From NCBI GenBank assembly GCA_001564275.1, contig LKND01000003.1, positions 1 through 64,000 of the forward strand: a DNA stretch of 64,000 nucleotides. Reading direction: 5' to 3'. Below, piece after piece: positions 9,030 through 17,077 of the stretch. Numbering within the stretch: position 1 is the first letter of the stretch; each line of letters opens with the position of its first letter. Below the pieces are notes generated by a model. The model worked only from the letters and a program-made list of their open reading frames with translations. It was not told the origin of the DNA and did not search any database. Position numbers and translations under genes: made by a program. Origin of the DNA: Natrialbaceae archaeon Tc-Br11_E2g14 (GTDB taxonomy: Archaea > Halobacteriota > Halobacteria > Halobacteriales > Natrialbaceae).

Positions 9030-9773
9030 TCAGCCACCCTGCTCGATCGTCACTGTCTGGAGGTCCTCCGCGAAGCGAACGTCACCGTCGTAGTGGGTGG
9101 TGATCGACTCGAGCATCTCGCTCTGTCGGCCATCCGTGTGTGGGTAGAGGTGTGTGAGGTACACCCGGCCGTACTCGTGACCGGCGAGGACAGTACCGAG
9201 TTCACTGGGCGTCGGGTGATTCGACACGTCAACGTCGTCCGGGAACGAACAGTCGTGCACCAGTATCGCCGACCCATCGGCGAAGTTTGCCAACCCCTCG
9301 AATGCCTCGGAGTCGCCGCTCAGCGTCAGGTGGTCCTCGAACCGATAGGCGAGACAGGGCACCGAGTGGCGCGTCTCGTAGGCCTCGAGGTCGAATCCCG
9401 CGACGGTGGCCGCTCCCGTCGCCAGTTCCCGAATCCGAAGGTCGAGTCGATCGGCCATGTAGTCGTGCACCGAGAGCAACCCGTCGACCAGCCCCTTCGT
9501 CCCCTGCGGGCCGATAACCTCGAGGTGATCCTCGCCGGCGAGCCAGCGAGCTTTCATCAACGACATGAGATCCGCCACGTGATCGAGGTGGTGGTGGGTC
9601 AAGAGAACCGTCGAAATGGCCTCAAAGCCGATACCGGATTGCTGGAGACGGTGAAGGGTCCCGCTCCCGCAATCGACCAGCAGGGTTCGGTCGGCCGACT
9701 GGACCACCGTCCCACTCTGGAACCGTTCGCCGGTTGGAATCGCGCTTCCGGTCCCGAGGAAGGTCACGCGCAT
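9030..9773 (-). CDS. MBL-fold metallohydrolase, RNase Z/ElaC-like
   Basis: 247 residues. It opens MRVTFLGTGSAIPTGERF, the usual start of RNase Z-type beta-lactamase folds, and carries the metal motif H60-x-H62-x-D64-H65, with further His/Asp at SVPCLAYRF and ILVHDCSFP. These are the zinc-binding signatures of the superfamily. The ATG at 9773 is preferred over an upstream in-frame extension because a TATA element lies 25-32 nt upstream (9797-9806), giving a leaderless transcript. It may be a second RNase Z-like enzyme or a phosphodiesterase; tRNA 3' processing cannot be claimed from the sequence alone. Confidence 0.82.
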   Translation of the reverse strand: MRVTFLGTGSAIPTGERFQSGTVVQSADRTLLVDCGSGTLHRLQQSGIGFEAISTVLLTHHHLDHVADLMSLMKARWLAGEDHLEVIGPQGTKGLVDGLLSVHDYMADRLDLRIRELATGAATVAGFDLEAYETRHSVPCLAYRFEDHLTLSGDSEAFEGLANFADGSAILVHDCSFPDDVDVSNHPTPSELGTVLAGHEYGRVYLTHLYPHTDGRQSEMLESITTHYDGDVRFAEDLQTVTIEQGG

Positions 9774-9796
9774 GCAGGGCCATCCGGTGTCGGGAG

Positions 9797-9806
9797 GAAT
9801 ATACCT
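9797..9806 (-). promoter_or_regulatory. TATA element of the MBL hydrolase gene
   Basis: Reads AAGGTATATT on the minus strand, centred about 28 nt before the ATG at 9773, consistent with leaderless transcription. Confidence 0.6.
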
Positions 9807-10034
9807 TTTCCACCGACTCAGGGTGACCTCGATCACCGTGTGCCGGTCGCCGACTGCCCGCTCCGTCACCGACCGGCAGGCGACGACAATGGCCCCGCTG
9901 ACGGTCACGAAGAGCAACCAGTGTGGCGCTCATACGCGACTGTTCACGGCGAAATAATGGACGATTTCCTCGAGTTTTACCAATGGAACACGTTCATGAT
10001 TTAAGTACTGTAGCTGGATTTCATCAATCGAATC

Positions 10035-10640
10035 ATGGCCCCGAGTCCGACTGGTGAACTCCTCGAACGCGACGCGACTGGCGACGCGACAACCGCGGAT
10101 AGCGACGGGGGCGATCGAGCGACACTCTCACCGGACGACCGATACCACCTGCTGCAAACGAGTCGCCGTCGGGAAACGCTTCGATACCTGCTCACCGTCG
10201 ACCAGGTAGTCGAGGTCGGAGACCTGGCCGAATGGGTGGCCAGTCGAGAACACAGTGTCCCGGTCGAGGAGTTGCGGTCGAGTCAACGCCAGCGGGTCTA
10301 CATCTCCCTCTACCAGACACACCTCCCGAAACTCGACGCGTTCGAGATCGTCGACTACGACAAAGATCGCGGGCGAGTCGAGCGCACGGAGCGGATCACC
10401 CAGTTCGAGCCATATCTCGGGACGGCAACGACTGGCAACGAGCACTCGCGGCGGTGGTGGCCACTACACGGGATGACGGTACTGGTGTGTGGAGCCTTCC
10501 TCGTGGGTGCAGTTGTGGGGCCGCTGTCACTGGCCGGGGCCACCCTCGCCGCGATCGTCCTCACGGTGTATGGAATCGTGACGAGCATTCAGGCCCTCAT
10601 CGAAACGGGGCTCGTGAGCCCCTCGAAACGAAATCAGTAG
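10035..10640 (+). CDS. DUF7344-type winged-helix membrane protein
   Basis: 201 residues. The N-terminal half (about 35-125) resembles the haloarchaeal DUF7344 winged helix, with LSPDDRYHLLQTSRRRETLR followed by a YISLYQTHLPKL segment. The C-terminal half carries two hydrophobic helices (about 142-160 and 165-190), so the DNA-binding-like domain is membrane-tethered. Such proteins are common, mostly uncharacterised haloarchaeal regulators. A TATA-like TTTAAGTA lies at about 10001-10008. The 3' end overlaps the convergent phoU gene by 7 bp. Function unknown; a membrane-bound transcription regulator is inference. Confidence 0.72.
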   Translation: MAPSPTGELLERDATGDATTADSDGGDRATLSPDDRYHLLQTSRRRETLRYLLTVDQVVEVGDLAEWVASREHSVPVEELRSSQRQRVYISLYQTHLPKLDAFEIVDYDKDRGRVERTERITQFEPYLGTATTGNEHSRRWWPLHGMTVLVCGAFLVGAVVGPLSLAGATLAAIVLTVYGIVTSIQALIETGLVSPSKRNQ

Positions 10641-11305
10641 ATCAGTTCGTCGTCGTTTTCCACCATGTAGAGCGTTCGGGCGGCGATGTTGACCGCGTGG
10701 TCGCCCACACGCTCCAGATCCCGAATGGTCAACAGCAGTCGTGAGACGTCCTGGAGGAGTTCCTCGACTTCATCCGGGGCCCCGAGTTCGCGCTCGATCA
10801 GATCACGAACGACGATCTCACTGGCCCGCTCGGCAAACTGATCGATATCGTCGTCGCGATTGGCGAGCTCGTAACAGGATTCGATATCCGCCTCGTCGTA
10901 CGCCGTCATCGCGTCGTCGACCATCTCGAGGGTGAGCGCACCCATCGCCTGCACGTCGACATCCGGAAAGAGGTCCCGTTCGGCACCGATCGTGTACTCG
11001 CCGAGATTGACCGCGAGGTCACCGATGCGCTCGAGATCGGTAATTATCTTGAACGACGACGCGATGAAGCGGAGATCGCTCGCGACCGGTTGCTGCAGCG
11101 CCAGCAGTTCGATACACTGCTGCTCGAGGTCGAGATACATCCGGTTGACCTCGCTGTCGCCAGTGATGACCTCCCGCGCGAGGTCGGCGTCCTTCTGTTC
11201 GAGGGCGTCAAGCCCCATTCGTAGCCGCTCCATCACGATCTCGCTCATATAGCAGATGTCAGCACGGAGCTCCCGCAGTTGTTCCTGATATGACGTCCTG
11301 GCCAT
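10634..11305 (-). CDS. phoU: Phosphate-signalling protein PhoU
   Basis: 223 residues with the two three-helix repeats of PhoU. Each repeat carries the E/D-rich metal-binding signature, seen as ASSFKIITDLERIGDLAVN in the first half and LLTIRDLERVGDHAVNIA in the second. PhoU proteins modulate PstSCAB phosphate uptake and phosphate signalling at the inner face of the membrane. No pst genes are adjacent, so this copy is separate from a transporter operon. The ATG at 11305 opens MARTSYQEQLRELR, the usual PhoU start. A CTATTTG element about 25 nt upstream may be its promoter. A degenerate family A palindrome begins about 90 bp upstream. Confidence 0.92.
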   Translation of the reverse strand: MARTSYQEQLRELRADICYMSEIVMERLRMGLDALEQKDADLAREVITGDSEVNRMYLDLEQQCIELLALQQPVASDLRFIASSFKIITDLERIGDLAVNLGEYTIGAERDLFPDVDVQAMGALTLEMVDDAMTAYDEADIESCYELANRDDDIDQFAERASEIVVRDLIERELGAPDEVEELLQDVSRLLLTIRDLERVGDHAVNIAARTLYMVENDDELIY

Positions 11306-11392
11306 GTCGAAGGGACCACGGGCGGGAGGCAAATAGCTTGCGTCCACGCCATCGATCACCGCTGGCGGCGGCCGATCGGCCGGCCACTCCGC

Positions 11393-11474
11393 AGACGGCT
11401 TACTGTCGTCTCTTTCCGGTGATTGCCACTCCCGGGGTCGACAGACACCGATAACACGATACGACAGCGCGCCT
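11393..11474. repeat. Family A palindrome, degenerate copy A6
   Basis: The left half (AGACGGcttactgtcgtctc, then TCCGGTGATTGCC) is close to copies A2 and A3. The right half is eroded but keeps ACGACAG. The last base, 11474, is the first base of the stop codon (TCA on this strand) of the minus-strand gene at 11474-11899, the same junction as in copies A2 and A4. Confidence 0.6.
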
Positions 11475-11899
11475 CACTCGAGTGACTGTGCGGGTGGGTT
11501 AGCGTCGATGATCTCGAGGGGCAACCGATCACCCGTTCGGTCGAACGCGGCGAACGCATCCTCGCCAGTCGTCCACGGGGGGACGGCGACGAACACGATC
11601 TGGGCCAGATCGTCACGTCTGGTGAGGCCGAGCCCACCGGTCGGGTGGGAGACGAACCGCCCCTGCGTTTCGGTTGCCGGTGTCGAGAGCGTTACCCCGA
11701 AGACCGCGTTCACTGGGTTACCCGGGTCGGGGAGAAAGAAATCGGTGAAAACCGGCGTTTTGGGCGGGATTGCTTTCGCATCCGGTCCCTCGAGGTCCCT
11801 CGCCGAGGCAACTGACACGCCCGTCGTCACCGGAGACGGCTCGGCGTCTGCTGCCAACTCGAGCAACACGTCGACGAGTCCCCGGGTAATGTACACCAC
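11474..11899 (-). CDS. Conserved haloarchaeal hypothetical protein
   Basis: About 141 residues from a GTG at 11899 (a second GTG follows at 11896). The start is set by a strong TATA element at 11918-11928, about 25 nt upstream, so the message is leaderless. The protein opens VVYITRGLVDVLLELA and contains PETPVFTDFF-like and QGRFVSHPTGGLGLTR segments, then DDLAQIVFVAVPPW. I recognise this pattern as a widespread haloarchaeal family without an assigned function. It has no transmembrane segment or obvious catalytic motif. The stop codon lies at the edge of repeat A6. Confidence 0.7.
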   Translation of the reverse strand: MVYITRGLVDVLLELAADAEPSPVTTGVSVASARDLEGPDAKAIPPKTPVFTDFFLPDPGNPVNAVFGVTLSTPATETQGRFVSHPTGGLGLTRRDDLAQIVFVAVPPWTTGEDAFAAFDRTGDRLPLEIIDANPPAQSLE

Positions 11900-11917
11900 A
11901 CGCCCTCTCAGGAGCCC

Positions 11918-11928
11918 ATATATAAATG
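11918..11928 (-). promoter_or_regulatory. TATA element of the 11474-11899 gene
   Basis: Reads CATTTATATAT on the minus strand, about 25 nt before the GTG start at 11899. It is one of the clearest core promoters in the window. Confidence 0.65.
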
Positions 11929-12038
11929 ACTGCTCCCGACATAGGTTGGCTCCGGGCCCCTGGACCACTCGGGGGATAGATGCCGGGGATTGCTGGCCCG
12001 CCCAACCCACCCGATCGGCCAACGGAACGATACCCCGC

Positions 12039-12722
12039 TCAAAACGGAAGCAACTGACGCACCGCGCCGGCGTACGCCCGTGGGGTGCCCCGACGGGCCC
12101 CCTCGAGTGCCGCCTCGAGGGCAGTCGTTGCCTCCTCGGTGACGCCCTTACCGTGGCCCACGAGGACGCGTTCCGGCCGGTAGCCACCGAGGGTGGTCCG
12201 GGGAGGTGTCAACCGCTGCATCGGGTGAACGCCCAGGCGCTCGCCGCCAGCTCGGAAGTACGACGCCGTGCCGACCGACTCGGGCACGACGAGCGTTTCC
12301 CGGGCCGGATCGTAGAGCCCGACCTCCTGCCAGAAGCGACTGTTCTTGATCACGAACGTCTCGAGGCCGGTGTCCGCGAGTTCGTCCCCGAATCTGGTGA
12401 CTGGGGCACCCAAGGATTCGCTGACGCCGTCGAACCACTCCGGAAGGTACACCGGGACGTCGTAGCGTTTGGCGATCGCGCCGGCATCGCGCTTGTGCCG
12501 GTCGAGCATGACGACCACACCCGCGACCGTCCCGAGTTCGGTGATGAGGTCGTCGACACCGTTGCCATCGACCGGGTCGAGGACCCAGACCTTGCCGTCG
12601 ATCTCGAGGGCGTGACTCGCTCGTTCCATGGTCTCCTCGGGGTGGGCGATCCAGCCGACGCCACCGTCGAATCGATCGATCTCCCTGACGTCCGTCGCTC
12701 GGCTATCGATGCGGAAGCTCAT
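12039..12722 (-). CDS. MBL-like haloarchaeal protein, metal motif apparently lost
   Basis: 227 residues from the ATG at 12722, fixed by a TATA element about 27 nt upstream (12744-12754). It opens MSFRIDSRATDVREIDRF and has the strand-helix pattern of the beta-lactamase fold (WVLDPVDGNGVDDLITEL, VVVMLDRHKRDAGAIAKRY, RVLVGHGKGV). Where family members normally have HxHxDH it has only DRHKRDA. If it is an MBL-fold protein it has probably lost the di-metal site or uses a variant one. Function unknown; the fold call is inference from pattern. Confidence 0.65.
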   Translation of the reverse strand: MSFRIDSRATDVREIDRFDGGVGWIAHPEETMERASHALEIDGKVWVLDPVDGNGVDDLITELGTVAGVVVMLDRHKRDAGAIAKRYDVPVYLPEWFDGVSESLGAPVTRFGDELADTGLETFVIKNSRFWQEVGLYDPARETLVVPESVGTASYFRAGGERLGVHPMQRLTPPRTTLGGYRPERVLVGHGKGVTEEATTALEAALEGARRGTPRAYAGAVRQLLPF

Positions 12723-12743
12723 AGCTCCTCGTTGGAACGCCAC

Positions 12744-12754
12744 GGGTATAAACG
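12744..12754 (-). promoter_or_regulatory. TATA element of the MBL-like gene
   Basis: Reads CGTTTATACCC on the minus strand, about 27 nt before the ATG at 12722. Confidence 0.6.
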
Positions 12755-12875
12755 AAACTCAGACGGCAGGGTTCTCTCCCACCCCCTCCAGTACATACCC
12801 GTCTGCACGACTGGCGGCCAGCAGGCGTGCCAGGCGAGAGTAACACCTTTGGACGGGCCGACGGAAGCCCCGTAC

Positions 12876-13514
12876 ATGGATCGAACCGACGTGACCGTTC
12901 AGTCCGTTACCGACGTGGGCCCAGGAACCGTGGCGATCGACCTCGAAGCACCGGCCGACTTCGAGGCCCTGCCCGGTCAGTTCGTCCTGCTCAGGGCGAC
13001 CCCCGAAGACGAGGAGATCGCCCGCCACTACACGCTCTCGCGACCACCTGAGAACGGCACCTTCGAGATCACCGTCGGCGTCGACCCCGAGGGCGAGCTC
13101 GGACCGTGGCTGGCCGGCCTCGAGGGTGGCGAGACGGTGGCCATCGAGGGCCCGTACGGCCAAATCACCTACGAGGGCGACAGGGACGTCGTCGCCATCG
13201 CTGGCGGCCCCGGCGTGGGCCCGGCGGTCTCCATCGCCGAGGCTGCACACGACGCTGGCCACGGCGCAGTCGTCATTTACGCTGCCGACGACCCCGCCCA
13301 CCGTGAGCGACTCGAGGCACTCGCTGCGGACGGTGCCGACGTAACCTTGCTCGAGGCAGTCGACGAGTCGGGCCTCGAAGAAGCCATCGCGACGCACCTC
13401 GAGGACGGACGCATCTACGCGTTTGGCTTCGACGGGTTCGTCACGAGGGTCGCCGACGCGATCGACGCCCACGGCGGGAATCCCGACGATGCACGCATCG
13501 AAAACTTTGGCTGA
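12876..13514 (+). CDS. FAD-dependent oxidoreductase, ferredoxin-NADP reductase superfamily
   Basis: 212 residues. An N-terminal flavin-binding barrel shows the RHYTLSRPP motif (R-x-Y-T/S for FAD) and an EGPYGQ segment. A C-terminal NAD(P)-binding domain begins at VVAIAGGPGVGPAVSIAEAA and ends GFDGFVTRVADAI. This is the compact ferredoxin/flavodoxin-NADP reductase or PyrK/Hmp-like layout. There is no iron-sulfur domain, so the partner must be separate. The ATG at 12876 is the first start in frame with the FAD domain; upstream in-frame sequence overlaps the divergent neighbour. The electron donor and acceptor are not predictable here. Confidence 0.85.
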   Translation: MDRTDVTVQSVTDVGPGTVAIDLEAPADFEALPGQFVLLRATPEDEEIARHYTLSRPPENGTFEITVGVDPEGELGPWLAGLEGGETVAIEGPYGQITYEGDRDVVAIAGGPGVGPAVSIAEAAHDAGHGAVVIYAADDPAHRERLEALAADGADVTLLEAVDESGLEEAIATHLEDGRIYAFGFDGFVTRVADAIDAHGGNPDDARIENFG

Positions 13515-13560
13515 GCGGTTGCACTGTCATCTCTTTGGGGTCGTGTTTATCAACGGTCGA

Positions 13561-13600
13561 GGCGAATACCTCGGGGCTTGACCCCGAAGCGATTCACCGT
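13561..13600. mobile_element. Possible solo end of an IS200/IS605-type element
   Basis: A hairpin TCGGGG-cttga-CCCCGA at 13571-13587 is flanked by GAATACC and GCGATTC. Subterminal hairpins of this kind terminate single-strand transposons of the IS200/IS605 group in haloarchaea. No tnpA or tnpB reading frame is present nearby, so at most this is a remnant. Confidence 0.35.
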
Positions 13601-13735
13601 GGCAGTGGGGGGACTCATACACACCGCGACGAAGTCTTTCGAACGGGTGTGAAACGACGTTCACTGATTACTGTCGTTCCCCCACTGGCAATCGATCCAG
13701 AGACGTGAAGCCTCGAATCAGCCCTCGCTGGATCG

Positions 13736-13927
13736 GTGCGACACATAGGTTTGAAAACAGAGATATTCAATATAGTCCCATATGAGATATATGTTCGACA
13801 TTCTGTGGACGGCGTGTCGTTCGTACCGAAGCTCGAGGCCGCACCGGTGGAGCGCGACGTTCAATCAGGTGACCGAATCGATCAGAACAGTGGTGTCTTC
13901 GACAACGTGTTTCTCCGTGCGCCCTGA
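13736..13927 (+). pseudogene. Doubtful short reading frame ending at repeat A1
   Basis: An open frame of 63 codons with a GTG start; the C-terminal part ends QNSGVFDNVFLRAP. It has no recognisable domain and its first third is AT-rich. The only support is positional: its TGA stop (13925-13927) coincides with the outer edge of palindrome A1, as the stops of three real genes do at other copies. It could be the tail of a decayed gene. Low confidence. Confidence 0.2.
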
Positions 13928-14007
13928 TACGGTTTCGTGTCACTGTTGTCGGGTGAGTGCCAGCCCCGGTTCGGCACTCACCGGTAAGAGACGACACGAA
14001 TCCGTAT
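13927..14007. repeat. Family A palindrome, copy A1 (81 bp)
   Basis: The arms ATACGGTTTCGTGTC and GACACGAATCCGTAT pair at 14 of 15 positions. The inner arms GGGTGAGTGCC and GGCACTCACCG pair almost fully, leaving a loop of about 11 nt. It would form a long hairpin in single-stranded DNA or RNA. Confidence 0.85.
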
Positions 14008-14457
14008 GAAAGAGCCACATTCGGTGAGCGCACTCGTTCGGGCTGAAAGCAGTCGATCACACAGGAATTTGGTAATCGACTGATCGAGCGCTGGGGACGG
14101 CCAATGCTGTTGTCCGTCGCTTCAGATTGCGATTTCATCGGGTGCGCTTGGCTCGGCCAGCCACCGTCTTTCGGTGTGATATCGGCCGTGTGAGCCCAAC
14201 CAGCAACCGTCATCGATGTCGATCGACACCAGATCTCTCAAATTGTGAAACAGTATTTGAAACAGATAGAAAGGGTGAGCTCGAAGACCCAATGCCAGCC
14301 ACACGCGCGGTGTCCGTTCCCGCTGTACAGACTTCAGATCGATCCAGCCACCAGATCCGCTGAGGCTGGCAGGTTTTGATGCCGATCCCGAAAACTGCCA
14401 CCGTCCCACCAGTTCATACCGAGCTGGACGCCGGCTGACCAGGGATAACGATCCCCA

Positions 14458-15048
14458 TCAGGCCGACTCGTTGAGACTCACATACCGATCCTGAAACGTC
14501 GACTGACAGGTCGGACAGCAAAAATGATACAGCGAGCCGTCGATTCGCGTCGAGACGCCATCGCTGGTCACCGTGTTCGAACACTCATCACAGGCGAGAG
14601 TGAGTTCGACCGAGCCGATCGACGGCGACCACTCCCGACTGTCCAGCAAGTGGACCCGGTAGCTGTCGACCAACTCGAGGTCGATGGCCTCGCTGATCAA
14701 GTCCCGAACCCGGTCCTGGCGCACCGTCGCGACCGCGAGCAGGCGGCAATCGGCAGTCATGAACACGTGTTCGACCCCCTCGATTGCGCCAACGCGGTCG
14801 GTGGCGCGGTCGTCCACCGCCGGAGCGATCGAGCAGTCGATCAATACCTCCGTGCCGTCGGTGACCGTCGACCGGTCGACGTCGACGGTGAATCCCTCGA
14901 TCACGCCGAGTTCTCGCAACCGGTCGATCCGGTCCGAGACGGTTGGAGCCGAGACGTCGACCCGATCAGCGATATCACTGTAGGGACGGCGAGCGTCCTC
15001 GACCAGGAGCCTGAGGATCTCGAGGTCAATTTCGTCCAGGGTTCGCAT
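14458..15048 (-). CDS. Lrp/AsnC-type regulator with C-terminal TRASH metal-binding domain
   Basis: 196 residues from the ATG at 15048, with a TATA-like element about 28 nt upstream (15071-15080). An AsnC winged helix occupies residues 1-60 (TLDEIDLEILRLLVEDARRP, then SAPTVSDRIDRLRELGVIEG), and a middle domain follows. A TRASH domain at about 150-190 has CDEC and FCCPTC metal ligands. A protein of this architecture in Halobacterium activates a copper-efflux ATPase gene (established knowledge). Here there is no copper ATPase or metallochaperone beside it. Metal-responsive regulation is likely, but the target is not in this window. Confidence 0.85.
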   Translation of the reverse strand: MRTLDEIDLEILRLLVEDARRPYSDIADRVDVSAPTVSDRIDRLRELGVIEGFTVDVDRSTVTDGTEVLIDCSIAPAVDDRATDRVGAIEGVEHVFMTADCRLLAVATVRQDRVRDLISEAIDLELVDSYRVHLLDSREWSPSIGSVELTLACDECSNTVTSDGVSTRIDGSLYHFCCPTCQSTFQDRYVSLNESA

Positions 15049-15191
15049 ACGCATTGATTCGAGAGGATAGTCATACAATTTTCGCAATCGATCCGCAATT
15101 TCAACCGTGCCAACAGGGACGACCTGACACGATGGCCCGGCTCAGATTATGAGTTCTCGAGTGATGCTATCGTGATTATGCATGGAGCAAA

Positions 15192-15275
15192 TATAGTAGC
15201 CACTGAACGTCATTGCACACCCTATCGCATGACTGCGTCGCGGTAGGGGTGTAAATCATTTCACTGGCCACTATA
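15192..15275. mobile_element. Family B MITE-like element, copy B1 (84 bp)
   Basis: The left end TATAGTAGCCACTGAACG and the right end CACTGGCCACTATA are imperfect inverted repeats (the first ~17 bp pair with few mismatches). The interior contains CATTGCACACC and GGTGTAAATCA. TA at both outer edges suggests a TA target duplication, as in IS630/Tc1-type elements (inference). It has no coding capacity. Confidence 0.7.
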
Positions 15276-15354
15276 ATTTGACCCGTAATCGGGTTGCGGA
15301 AACAGCCGCCACCCAGCCGCGTGTTTTTTGACCCTGTAGGTCACAGAGCCACGT

Positions 15355-15732
15355 ATGCCGACCGAACGCAGTGCGGACGCCCCCGCGGGATTCGACGAAG
15401 AGAATCCCTATGACTCGGCGGACCTCGAGTCCCTCGAACCGTGGTGGCGAAAGAACGTCACGCTGTTCGAGGACCACGGCATGCGACCGTACCGACCGCC
15501 GCGGTTCGCAGACGGGACGCATACGACACCGGTAATCCAGCGACTCGAGGCGGCGTTAGACGTGAGCATTCGGCTTCGGGTGGTCGACCCCAATCCGAAA
15601 AACGAGTGGGAAGTGGTCGTCGACGACGAACCCGTCGGAACGGTCGACCGCTATCGGGACGACGGTGGGTTCAGCGTCTACGGTATCGATGCAGCCGCGT
15701 TCGAATCGCTCGTCCGTACTGCACTATCCTGA
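15355..15732 (+). CDS. Conserved haloarchaeal hypothetical protein
   Basis: 125 residues, soluble and acidic. The N-terminal part contains PWWRKNVTLFEDHGMRPYRP. The C-terminal part is a small beta-rich segment (VSIRLRVVDPNPKNEWEVV, then GTVDRYRDDGGFSVYGIDA). I recognise no domain with known function. The ATG at 15355 follows a T-rich stretch, with the MITE copy B1 about 80 bp upstream. It reads towards the peroxiredoxin gene, 95 bp downstream. It is probably a real gene because of strong haloarchaeal codon usage and composition. Confidence 0.65.
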   Translation: MPTERSADAPAGFDEENPYDSADLESLEPWWRKNVTLFEDHGMRPYRPPRFADGTHTTPVIQRLEAALDVSIRLRVVDPNPKNEWEVVVDDEPVGTVDRYRDDGGFSVYGIDAAAFESLVRTALS

Positions 15733-15827
15733 CGAGACAGCCGACGAGAGTGCACCACGGTGGGGTGACCAGGGCGCGATCGGTTCAGGACCGGGACGAT
15801 TAAGCTCCCGCCACCACATCGTCACGC

Positions 15828-16325
15828 ATGGTTTCAACAGGCGACACCGCACCAGATTTTACCGTCCCAAAAGCCGGTGGGGAAGCGTACGACGACGTGA
15901 CCGAGTTCACGCTCTCCGATTCAATCGGTGGTGGCCCCCTCGTCCTCGCGTTCGTCCCCGCTGCGTTCACGAGTGGGTGTACGTCGGAACTGACCGCCGT
16001 TCGCGATCGCTGGGCGGACTTCGAGGAACTCGAGGCGAACGTCCACGCGATCAGCGTCGACCTGCCGTTCGCCCAGAATATCTGGATCGATCGCGAATCC
16101 CTGCCGTTTTCACTCCTGTCCGACTGGGACCACCGAGTCATCCACCAGTACGACGTCGTCCGGACGGATCTGTATGGTTCGATCGAATCGGCCCAGCGGA
16201 GCATCTTCGTGATCGACAACTCGGGAACGATCACGTTCCGATGGCTCCGCACTGAGGAGCAGGTCGATTACGACCGGCTCGTCGACAGCACGCTCGAGGC
16301 GGTCGAGGCCGCGAAAACGGCGTGA
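15828..16325 (+). CDS. Peroxiredoxin (AhpC/TSA family)
   Basis: 165 residues with the thioredoxin-like peroxiredoxin fold. The active-site motif PAAFTSGCTSE places the peroxidatic Cys at residue 51. No second conserved Cys is visible, so it looks like a 1-Cys or BCP-like enzyme that would need an external thiol. It reduces hydrogen peroxide or organic peroxides in the cytoplasm. A TATA-like GATTAAGC lies about 27 nt before the ATG at 15828, fitting a leaderless message. It stands alone, with a UspA gene 196 bp downstream on the same strand. Confidence 0.88.
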   Translation: MVSTGDTAPDFTVPKAGGEAYDDVTEFTLSDSIGGGPLVLAFVPAAFTSGCTSELTAVRDRWADFEELEANVHAISVDLPFAQNIWIDRESLPFSLLSDWDHRVIHQYDVVRTDLYGSIESAQRSIFVIDNSGTITFRWLRTEEQVDYDRLVDSTLEAVEAAKTA

Positions 16326-16521
16326 GATGCCCGCAGCCTGCCTCGGTGAACCCAGATCCCCACCGAGGCCAACAGGGGGCCAAAACCGACCGTTTCGGTA
16401 GCACTGTGCTGAGGTGAACGACAGTCACGGGCAGCCACCGTACCGTCCCGAAACCCGACCCAACTGCCCTCGAGTGACTCCGGAGGGTAACAATCATAAT
16501 GCTGGGGTGTGATTGGGGGTT

Positions 16522-16953
16522 ATGATCGTTGCCGCAGTAGATCAATCAGCACACGCTCGAGCAGTCGTCGCCGAAGCCGCCGCTCTCGCGGACGCATACA
16601 GCGAGCCACTCGAGGTAGTTCACGTGATGAGTCAATCCGAATTCGTCTCGATCCAGCGGGAGAGCGCGGAGATGACCGGTAAGCCGATCAACCTCGATAG
16701 AATCAGAGAAATCGCCGCCGAACACGCAGACTCCGTCGCATCTGACGCGGACATCTCGGTCCCCTACACTCCAGTCGGGATCGTCGGTGACGCCTCGAGC
16801 GAAATCGTCGAGTATGCCGAGGAGTCCGATGCCAGCTACATCGTCGTCGGGCCCAGAGAGCGATCACCAACGGGCAAGGCCGTTTTCGGGAGCACCGCAC
16901 AGTCGATTCTACTCACCGCGACCTGTCCCGTGGTGTCGATCGTCAAACAGTAA
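16522..16953 (+). CDS. Universal stress protein (UspA family)
   Basis: 143 residues with one Usp domain. It opens MIVAAVDQSAHARAVVAEAA and the C-terminal nucleotide-binding loop reads VVGPRERSPTGKAVFGSTAQ, close to the G-2X-G-9X-G(S/T) motif, though the second Gly is Glu here. The ATG at 16522 is preferred to an in-frame TTG 9 nt upstream because a TATA-like element lies 21-29 nt before it. A stress-related role is family knowledge; the binding partner is unknown. Confidence 0.85.
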   Translation: MIVAAVDQSAHARAVVAEAAALADAYSEPLEVVHVMSQSEFVSIQRESAEMTGKPINLDRIREIAAEHADSVASDADISVPYTPVGIVGDASSEIVEYAEESDASYIVVGPRERSPTGKAVFGSTAQSILLTATCPVVSIVKQ

Positions 16954-17077
16954 CACGCGGAGACGGTCTGTTCAGGTCCAAATACCAGATACCGACCCGA
17001 GAGACGCTTCCTAAGCCCTACCTCGAGGGAGGCGAGGGCAGGCGATTGAACGAGCCGAAAGCGAAGAAGTGTGGCCC

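Larger units (their letters stand above)
13515..14457. other. 943-bp gene-poor region with repeats
   Basis: It contains an IS200/IS605-like hairpin (13561-13600), a short doubtful reading frame (13736-13927) and the 81-bp palindrome A1 (13927-14007). A patch at 13665-13699 may be another eroded family A fragment. Bases 14010-14457 show no gene or repeat that I can support. Base composition drops near 13745-13800. Confidence 0.6.

Noticed and set aside
7626-10004. 792-codon plus-strand open frame spanning the second RND gene and the MBL gene
   Set aside because: It lies antisense to two genes with recognisable catalytic or membrane motifs and crosses their intergenic region. Stop-poor antisense frames are common at this GC content.
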